A stretch of 12,458 nt of DNA, from assembly GCA_051006515.1 (NCBI GenBank), contig JBPCTD010000053.1, positions 1-12,458 of the forward strand. Direction: 5' to 3'. The position numbers and the translations under genes are program-made. This DNA is from ZLKRG08 sp051006515 (GTDB taxonomy: Bacteria > Actinomycetota > Actinomycetes > Nanopelagicales > Nanopelagicaceae). The notes below the pieces were generated by a model. It searched no databases and was not told where the DNA came from. It saw nothing but the letters and a program-made list of their open reading frames with translations. This document shows positions 7,304-12,458 of this stretch, piece after piece. Numbering within the stretch: position 1 is the first letter of the stretch; each line of letters starts with the position of its first letter.

Positions 7304-7573
7304 ATGGCGCTAACACCAGATGCAAAAAAGAAGATTGTTGCGCAATACGGCGCTTCACAAAATGACACCGGTAGCCCAGAGGCTCAGGTCGCGTTACTTT
7401 CAAAGCGCATTGATGACCTAACCGAGCACCTAAAGACAAACAAGAACGATCACCACAACCGTCGTGGTTTGTTACTTCTTGTTGGTCAGCGTCGTCGTAT
7501 TTTGCAGTACCTTGCAAAGACCGACATCAGTCGCTACCGCGCAATTATTGAAAAACTCGGCATCCGCCGATAA
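7304..7573 (+). CDS. rpsO: 30S ribosomal protein S15
   Basis: Primary 16S rRNA-binding protein of the 30S platform, also part of an intersubunit bridge. It has 89 residues, the standard S15 length. Conserved S15 segments are visible: NDTGSPEAQVALLSKRI, LTEHLKTNKNDHHNRRGLL, and VGQRRRILQYL...RYRAIIEKLGIRR at the C terminus. The start is fixed by AAAGGAG (7291-7297) six bases before the ATG. It has its own promoter and hairpin leader, and pnp follows after 132 bases, the widely conserved rpsO-pnp pairing. Confidence 0.98.
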   Translation: MALTPDAKKKIVAQYGASQNDTGSPEAQVALLSKRIDDLTEHLKTNKNDHHNRRGLLLLVGQRRRILQYLAKTDISRYRAIIEKLGIRR

Positions 7574-7580
7574 ACAATTA

Positions 7581-7621
7581 AACCTACGGGGACAGAAGTA
7601 ATGGTCTCCGGTAGTGGTTTT
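7581..7621 (+). terminator. Hairpin after rpsO, possible terminator or processing site
   Basis: CTACGGGGAC (7584-7593) can pair with GTCTCC-G-GTAG (7604-7614), with one bulged G and one G-U pair. AAC (7581-7583) with GTT (7617-7619) can add to the base. The loop is ten bases and a short TTTT (7618-7621) follows. The T run is too short for a confident terminator; partial termination or RNase cleavage between rpsO and pnp is equally possible. Confidence 0.4.
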
Positions 7622-7642
7622 CAAAAAGTATAAAACTTTTTG
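7622..7642. repeat. A/T-rich inverted repeat in the rpsO-pnp gap
   Basis: CAAAAAGT (7622-7629) and ACTTTTTG (7635-7642) are perfect complements with a five-base loop. The stem directly follows the previous hairpin. The run of A on one side and T on the other resembles a bidirectional weak terminator stem, but no independent T tract follows. Confidence 0.55.
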
Positions 7643-7679
7643 CAAACTTCGATCGTAGATTCATTTCTCTCGTCGCCCG

Positions 7680-7708
7680 TGGGTTCGAAGAGAATGGAGC
7701 GACCCATG
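7680..7708 (+). promoter_or_regulatory. pnp ribosome binding site and start-region hairpin
   Basis: GGAG at 7696-7699 lies six bases before ATG 7706 and decides the start over the in-frame ATG 7694 and TTG 7640. TGGGTT (7680-7685) can pair with GACCCA (7701-7706), one G-U included. This places GGAG in a 15-base loop and the first base of the start codon in the stem. A role in pnp control is only a possibility. Confidence 0.45.
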
Positions 7709-9901
7709 GAGGGTCAAGACGTTAAGCATGCCGTTGCAGTTATAGACAACGGAAAGTTCGGTAAGCGAGAGATTCGCTTTGAGACCGGTCGACTAGCAAA
7801 GCAAGCAGCTGGTTGTGCCACAGTTTATTTAGATGATGAAACAATGTTGCTTTCTGCAACCACAGTTTCAAAGTCACCAAAAGATCAATTCGACTTCTTC
7901 CCACTTACAGTGGATGTCGAAGAGCGTATGTATTCGATTGGAAAGATCCCAGGATCATTCTTCCGCCGCGAAGGTCGTCCAACAGAAGAAGCAATTCTTA
8001 CCTGCCGTTTGATTGATCGTCCGTTACGTCCATCGTTCGTGAAGGGACTTCGTAACGAAGTTCAGATCGTCGTAACCGTAATGGCGCTAGATCCAGATCA
8101 TATGTACGACGTAATCGCAATCAATGCTTCATCAATGTCTACCCAATTAGCTGGACTGCCATTTGCTGGTCCAGTTGGTGGCGTACGCGTGGCATTGATT
8201 GATGGACAATGGGTAGCTTTCCCAAATCATTCACAAGTTGAAAATGCAGTATTCGACATGGTGGTTGCAGGACGTATCGCTGATGGCGATGTGGCAATCA
8301 TGATGGTGGAAGCTGAAGCAACTTCTAAGACCATCGAACTAATCAAAGGTGGCGCTACAGCACCAACCGAAGAGGTAGTTGCAGCAGGTCTAGATGCAGC
8401 AAAGCCATTTATCAAACAGCTTTGCGAAGCACAGATGAAATTGGCAAAGGTGGCAGCAAAGCCAACTGCCGAGTTCCCAGTATTTCTAGATTACCAAGCT
8501 GATGTTTTTGAAGCGGTAGAAGCAGAGGCAAAGAAGTCACTTGCAGATGCGCTAACTATTGCTGGCAAGCAAGAGCGGGAAACTAAGTTAGATGAAATCA
8601 GCGCATCAGTGGTTGAAAAAGTTTCACCAAAATTCGAGGGCCGCGAAAAGGAAGTTCCAGCAGCACTACGTTCATTAACTAAGAAATTAGTTCGCCAACG
8701 CGTACTTCGCGACAAGATTCGTATCGATGGTCGCGGTCTGCGCGATATTCGTCCGTTATCTGCTGAAGTTGAAGTAATTCCTCGCGTTCACGGTTCAGCT
8801 ATTTTCGAACGTGGCGAAACACAAATCGTCGGTGTCACTACATTAAATATGTTGAAGATGGAGATGCAGCTAGATACCTTGAGTCCAGAGACTCATAAGC
8901 GCTACATGCACAACTACAACTTCCCACCATATTCAACTGGTGAAACTGGTCGCGTTGGTACACCTAAGCGTCGCGAAATCGGCCACGGAGCTCTTGCAGA
9001 ACGCGCATTGGTTCCAGTACTTCCAACTCGCGAAGAGTTCCCATATGCAATTCGCCAAGTATCTGAAGCGCTCGGTTCAAATGGATCAACTTCGATGGGT
9101 TCTGTTTGTGCTTCAACACTTTCACTACTAAATGCTGGTGTGCCACTAAAAGCGCCAGTTGCTGGTATTGCAATGGGTCTAATCTCAGACGATGTCGATG
9201 GCAAAGTTGAATACGTTGCACTTACTGACATCCTTGGCGCAGAAGATGCATTCGGCGATATGGATTTCAAGGTAGCTGGAACAAAAGATTTTGTTACCGC
9301 GCTACAGCTTGATACCAAGTTAGATGGAATTCCAGCATCAGTTCTTGCTGGTGCGCTACACCAAGCAAAGGAAGCGCGTCTTGCGATTCTTGATGTGATG
9401 TCCGAAGCGATTGATACTCCTGATGAGATGTCACCACTTGCACCACGCATCATCTCAATCAAGATTCCAGTTGATCAGATCGGTGCTGTTATCGGCCCTA
9501 AGGGCAAGGTAATTAACCAGATTCAAGAAGAGACTGGTGCAGAGATTTCAATTGAAGACGACGGCACTATTTATATCGGTGCAACGGATGGCACTTCAGC
9601 TGATGCAGCTAAGGCGCAGATCAATGCGATTGCAAACCCAACCATGCCAGAAGTTGGCGAGCGTTACTTAGGTACCGTCGTTAAATTGGCACAGTTCGGT
9701 GCATTCGTGTCACTTCTTCCAGGAAAAGATGGTCTGCTACATGTATCTCAGATTCGCAAGATGCATGGCGGAAAGCGCATAGAAAATCTTGAAGAGGTCA
9801 TGAAGGTTGGCGACAAGGTTCAGGTTGAGATCGCAGAGATCGATCCAAAAGGCAAGTTGTCTCTTGTCCCAGTATTGGATGAAGCAGCGAAATCTGAGTG
9901 A
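7706..9901 (+). CDS. pnp: Polyribonucleotide nucleotidyltransferase (PNPase)
   Basis: Phosphorolytic 3'-to-5' exoribonuclease that also adds heteropolymeric tails; a trimeric cytosolic enzyme. From ATG 7706 it has 731 residues, typical for the family. The start MEGQDVKHAVAVIDNG matches the actinobacterial N terminus and is backed by GGAG six bases upstream. The first RNase PH domain carries FFRREGRP. The second has GSNGSTSMGS and the catalytic Asp pair D514 and D520 in EDAFGDMDF. The KH domain shows IGPKGK (GxxG at 597-600). The S1 domain begins near residue 651 with GTVVKLAQFGAFV. It ends at TGA, overlapping the GTG of the next gene by four bases. All domains appear intact. Confidence 0.98.
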   Translation: MEGQDVKHAVAVIDNGKFGKREIRFETGRLAKQAAGCATVYLDDETMLLSATTVSKSPKDQFDFFPLTVDVEERMYSIGKIPGSFFRREGRPTEEAILTCRLIDRPLRPSFVKGLRNEVQIVVTVMALDPDHMYDVIAINASSMSTQLAGLPFAGPVGGVRVALIDGQWVAFPNHSQVENAVFDMVVAGRIADGDVAIMMVEAEATSKTIELIKGGATAPTEEVVAAGLDAAKPFIKQLCEAQMKLAKVAAKPTAEFPVFLDYQADVFEAVEAEAKKSLADALTIAGKQERETKLDEISASVVEKVSPKFEGREKEVPAALRSLTKKLVRQRVLRDKIRIDGRGLRDIRPLSAEVEVIPRVHGSAIFERGETQIVGVTTLNMLKMEMQLDTLSPETHKRYMHNYNFPPYSTGETGRVGTPKRREIGHGALAERALVPVLPTREEFPYAIRQVSEALGSNGSTSMGSVCASTLSLLNAGVPLKAPVAGIAMGLISDDVDGKVEYVALTDILGAEDAFGDMDFKVAGTKDFVTALQLDTKLDGIPASVLAGALHQAKEARLAILDVMSEAIDTPDEMSPLAPRIISIKIPVDQIGAVIGPKGKVINQIQEETGAEISIEDDGTIYIGATDGTSADAAKAQINAIANPTMPEVGERYLGTVVKLAQFGAFVSLLPGKDGLLHVSQIRKMHGGKRIENLEEVMKVGDKVQVEIAEIDPKGKLSLVPVLDEAAKSE

Positions 9902-11169
9902 TTAATCGAACGACTTTAGATTGCGGCTTACGTATCATCACTGATACCGATGCCACAGTTCGAAGCGCTTCGGTAGGTTACTTTGTAAATATTGGTTCTC
10001 GTGATGATGCGCCAGCAGAATCTGGCGCCTCACATTTTTTAGAGCACGTACTCTTTAAAGGCACTTCACGCCGTAACGCTAAAGAGATTTCATCTTCCAT
10101 CGAAAATTTAGGTGGCGGAATTAATGCCTATACCACCAATGAATTCACAAGCTATTACGCCAAGGTCGTCGATGAAGATCTGCCGCTTGCTGTCGATGTT
10201 TTAAGTGATGTCATCACTAGCGCTGTGGTTACCGAAACTGAATTTGAGAATGAACGCAACGTAGTCTTCCAAGAGATGGCAATGCGCGATGATGATCCGC
10301 AAGATTGCGCCGAAGAAGCATTTGGTAGCGCTTTCTGGGGTGAACATCCACTTGGAATTTCAATTCTGGGCACCAAAGAATCTATGAATGCGATCACGCG
10401 CGATCAAATCTTTGATTACTATAAGCGGAATTATTTAGCTCAAACTATGGTGGTAAGCGCTGCTGGCAACATCAACCACGATAAATTTGTTGATCTTGTT
10501 AAGCAAAATCTAGAACGTGATAATTTCTTAGTTGGTAGTAATAAGCCAGTAGTTCGCGACTACAGCGCATTTACACCCAATTCTGCTACCAAAGTAAAAG
10601 TTCATAATGGCCAATTCGAACAGTGCAATCTTTTCCTAGGATTAGAAGCGATTGGCCGAAATGATCCACGTTCTATCGCCTTAAAAGTATTAACTATTGC
10701 TATCGGAAGCGGAATGTCATCCAGGTTATTCCAAGAGATCCGCGAGAAGCGCGGTTTGGTGTATTCAGTAGATGGACTTGTGCGCCGATACGTAGGTAGT
10801 GGTTATTTTGCAGTTTATGCAGGCTGCGCGCCAGATAAGGTTAAAGAGGTAGTAAAACTAGTCCGCGAAATTCTGCAAGATGTTGCAGCAAATGGAATTA
10901 CAGATGAAGAATTTAATCGCGGCTAGAACGCGGTGCGCGCCGGCGTTTTACTAGCAGGTGAAGATTCTGCATATCGCATGGACCGTATCGGAAGCGCGGA
11001 AGTCTGGGATGGCTATGCCAAAAGCCCAGATGAGATGATGGCGGAGTTAAATTCAGTCTCTAAGGAGCAGGTCGAAGAAATTGCCCGCCAATTCTTTGTC
11101 AGACCGCTTACCCTTGGCCTTGCAGGACCGAATATGAATAGTTCAGATTTTGAGGAGCTACTTAAATGA
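9898..11169 (+). pseudogene. M16-family zinc peptidase (PepR-like), interrupted by in-frame TAG
   Basis: Processing-peptidase-like zinc metalloprotease found next to pnp and dapB in many actinobacteria. The frame runs from GTG 9898 (GTGA overlap with the pnp TGA) to TGA 11167-11169, 423 codons, the normal M16B length. Codon 343 (10924-10926) is TAG. Visible are the inverted zinc motif HFLEH (residues 46-50), the downstream Glu at about 126 (VVFQEMAM) and the C-terminal lobe motif SSRLFQEIREKRGLVYS. After the TAG the same frame continues with the expected family sequence RAGVLLAGEDSAYRMDRIGS. In relatives I recall, this position is usually Lys or Gln, so AAG or CAG to TAG by one substitution explains it. 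Translation would stop at 342 residues, leaving both HxxEH and the second lobe core but losing the last 80 residues. It may be a recent pseudogene or a sequence error. Confidence 0.88.
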
Positions 11170-11900
11170 CAAATATGATCAAAGTGGCAGTACTTGGCGC
11201 TAAAGGTCGCATGGGCTCTGAAGTAGTTAAAGTAGTTGATGCGGCAGCAGATATGCAATTACATGCTGCAATTGATTTAGATGGCTCTATCGAATCTGCC
11301 AAAGGCGCTGACGTGGTAGTTGATTTCACTAATCCAGATGGCGTCATGAAAAATTTAGAATTTTTAATCAATAATGATTTAAATGTTGTGGTTGGAACCA
11401 CCGGTTTTGATGCCGGTAAATTGGCAATGGTTGAAGGATGGCTAGCTAACCATCCTAAAGTTGGCGTATTTATTGCGCCTAACTTTGCCATCGGTGCAGT
11501 GCTAATGATGGAGTTTGCAAAACAGGCAGCGCCATTCTTTGAATCAGTTGAAATCATTGAGATGCATCATCCAAATAAAGTTGATGCACCATCTGGTACG
11601 GCAGCTCGAACTGCTGAGCTAATCAACGAAGCACGAAGCGCTATGCAGAAGCAACCAGATTCAACCAACAGTGGATTGCAAGGAGCGCGCGGAGCCAAGA
11701 TTGGCGATGTGCCAATTCATTCAGTTCGTTTACGTGGCTTAGTCGCACATCAAGAAGTGCTCTTTGGTGGTCTAGGTGAAACGCTTACGATTCGCCATGA
11801 TTCATTAGACCGAGTAGGTTTTATGCCAGGAGTTTTACTTGGCTGCAGAGAAATAATTAAGAAACCAGGGCTAACTATTGGATTGGAGAAATTCTTATGA
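11166..11900 (+). CDS. dapB: 4-hydroxy-tetrahydrodipicolinate reductase
   Basis: NAD(P)H-dependent reductase of the diaminopimelate/lysine pathway, cytosolic. It has 244 residues, normal for actinobacterial DapB. GAKGRMG (11-17) is the nucleotide-binding loop and VVGTTGF (75-81) a second conserved strand. EMHHPNKVDAPSGTA (132-146) holds the catalytic His pair (134/135) and Lys138. The ATG at 11166 overlaps the M16 stop as ATGA and is preceded by GAGGAG with an 8-base gap. A second ATG at 11175 would leave too long a gap. Intact. Confidence 0.97.
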   Translation: MTNMIKVAVLGAKGRMGSEVVKVVDAAADMQLHAAIDLDGSIESAKGADVVVDFTNPDGVMKNLEFLINNDLNVVVGTTGFDAGKLAMVEGWLANHPKVGVFIAPNFAIGAVLMMEFAKQAAPFFESVEIIEMHHPNKVDAPSGTAARTAELINEARSAMQKQPDSTNSGLQGARGAKIGDVPIHSVRLRGLVAHQEVLFGGLGETLTIRHDSLDRVGFMPGVLLGCREIIKKPGLTIGLEKFL

Positions 11901-12169
11901 CAGATAACGAGACTTCATCAACTGGAATCACAATGTACGGCGCAGATTGGTGCGGAGATTGCCGCCGCTCAAAGCGTTTACTTGCAGAGCTAAATGTCTC
12001 TTACGACTTGGTCGATGTTGAAAAAGATCCAACTCAAATGGATAAAGTCATTGAAATCAATGGGGGAGCACAGAGCATCCCAGTAATTGTTTTCCCAGAT
12101 GGCACACATATGACCGAACCATCAGATCCAGATTTACGCAAAAAGTTAGAAGAGTTAAAAGTAATTTAA
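11897..12169 (+). CDS. Glutaredoxin-like / mycoredoxin-type redox protein
   Basis: Small thioredoxin-fold protein of 90 residues. MYGADWCGDCRRSKRLL holds a CGDC active site (Cys19, Cys22). SIPVIVFPDG contains the cis-proline (Pro62), and the C-terminal helix has EPSDPDLRKKLEEL. In mycothiol-using actinobacteria such proteins reduce disulfides or mycothiol adducts, although classical mycoredoxin-1 has a different CxxC interior, so the exact partner is uncertain. The ATG overlaps the dapB TGA (ATGA) and has GGAG eight bases upstream, so it is the last gene of the operon. Its TAA overlaps the opposing azlD stop. Confidence 0.88.
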   Translation: MTDNETSSTGITMYGADWCGDCRRSKRLLAELNVSYDLVDVEKDPTQMDKVIEINGGAQSIPVIVFPDGTHMTEPSDPDLRKKLEELKVI

Positions 12170-12458
12170 GTTAATCGCACGATTAACGCAGAGACCAAGG
12201 CCGCGCTACCCACAACAATTGGGAAGCCGGCCTTTAGTCTTAGTGCAACTGCAGCAACTAGTAATCCCGCTGCGCGATGATCAATAACTAACTCTTTCTT
12301 GTCGGCAAAAGCTTGCACCGCCACCAGCGCGCTCAACATCGAAATAGGTAGCAGCGCATTTATCTTTCGCACGCCATCGCTTTCCAAAACTTTATTTGGA
12401 ATTAACGTGCCAGAGTATTTGATTAAAAATGCAATAGCGGAGGTGCCGATAGTGGCAA
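12166..12458 (-). CDS. azlD: AzlD-type branched-chain amino acid transport subunit, 5' end missing
   Basis: Small inner-membrane partner of AzlC, associated with export of branched-chain or related amino acids. 96 residues are visible, close to the family's 100-110, so only the first codons lie beyond the right edge. The N-terminal part ends the first membrane segment (TSAIAFLIKYSG). Then come ALLPISMLSALVAVQAF, AAGLLVAAVALRL and FPIVVGSAALVSALIVRL as hydrophobic segments. A TTG at 12387 is not the start, since the frame and AzlD similarity continue upstream. The stop (12166-12168) overlaps the converging glutaredoxin stop by four bases. azlC would be expected just beyond the window edge. Confidence 0.75.
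   Translation of the reverse strand, partial: ATIGTSAIAFLIKYSGTLIPNKVLESDGVRKINALLPISMLSALVAVQAFADKKELVIDHRAAGLLVAAVALRLKAGFPIVVGSAALVSALIVRLT
12170..12187. terminator. Candidate bidirectional terminator stem between converging genes
   Basis: GTTAATCG and CGATTAAC are perfect complements separated by two bases, one base past the glutaredoxin stop and inside the last codons of azlD. Read on the minus strand, the stem is followed by a T-rich stretch. The stem is short and A/T-rich, so the call is weak. A second, GC-rich stem (AAGGCCG at 12197-12203 with CGGCCTT at 12228-12234, followed by a T) could serve the plus strand. Confidence 0.35.

Noticed and set aside
7640..7705. Longer PNPase starting at TTG 7640
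   Set aside because: The extra 22 residues overlap the intergenic hairpin and do not look like PNPase. ATG 7706 has a well-placed GGAG and the family N terminus.
8914..9462. 182-codon open frame on the minus strand inside pnp
   Set aside because: Ser/Ala/Pro-rich shadow of a strongly conserved coding region; no ribosome site or recognisable domain.
11162..11557. 131-codon minus-strand open frame over dapB
   Set aside because: Shadow of dapB, low-complexity product, no start signals.

Overview
The window is a 12.5 kb piece of a bacterial chromosome, almost certainly from an actinobacterium. The evidence is the very Gly/Pro/Arg/Gln-rich N-terminal region of IF2, a PNPase that starts in the actinobacterial style (MEGQDV...), the gene order infB-rbfA-truB-ribF-rpsO-pnp-M16 peptidase-dapB, and a CGDC glutaredoxin-like protein. 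Sampled stretches are only about 40-50% G+C and the genes are tightly packed. That points, by inference, to a low-GC streamlined lineage such as the freshwater acI group (Nanopelagicales) rather than a high-GC actinomycete.

Layout. 1-4301, plus strand: the 3' part of infB (IF2), rbfA, truB and ribF. They lie end to end or overlap, as one translation, ribosome-maturation and flavin operon. 4302-7133: a two-gene cassette of Tat-exported calcineurin-like phosphoesterases, with its own probable leaderless promoter and a repeat-rich candidate operator. It sits between ribF and rpsO, which are usually neighbours. 7134-7303: a rpsO promoter and a highly structured leader. 7304-9901: rpsO and pnp, separated by two inverted repeats. 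9898-12169: an M16 zinc peptidase, dapB and a glutaredoxin-like gene, joined by 4-base start/stop overlaps. 12166-12458, minus strand: the C-terminal part of an AzlD-type transporter subunit, converging on the glutaredoxin gene with a 4-base overlap.

How the genes work together. IF2, RbfA, TruB and S15 build and start the ribosome. PNPase handles RNA turnover. RibF makes FMN and FAD. DapB supplies diaminopimelate and lysine. The phosphoesterase pair probably releases phosphate (or cleaves phosphodiesters) outside the membrane.

Main anomalies. Two otherwise intact housekeeping genes carry an in-frame stop without any frameshift: TGA at codon 63 of ribF and TAG at codon 343 of the M16 peptidase. 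Each can be explained by one base substitution, so sequence error, recent inactivation or readthrough must be told apart. The best candidate for new biology is the tandem Tat-phosphoesterase cassette and its upstream 11-base-spaced TCACAT repeats. Next is the long hairpin leader of rpsO, a possible S15 autoregulatory element. I found no CRISPR array, insertion sequence, tRNA or rRNA.
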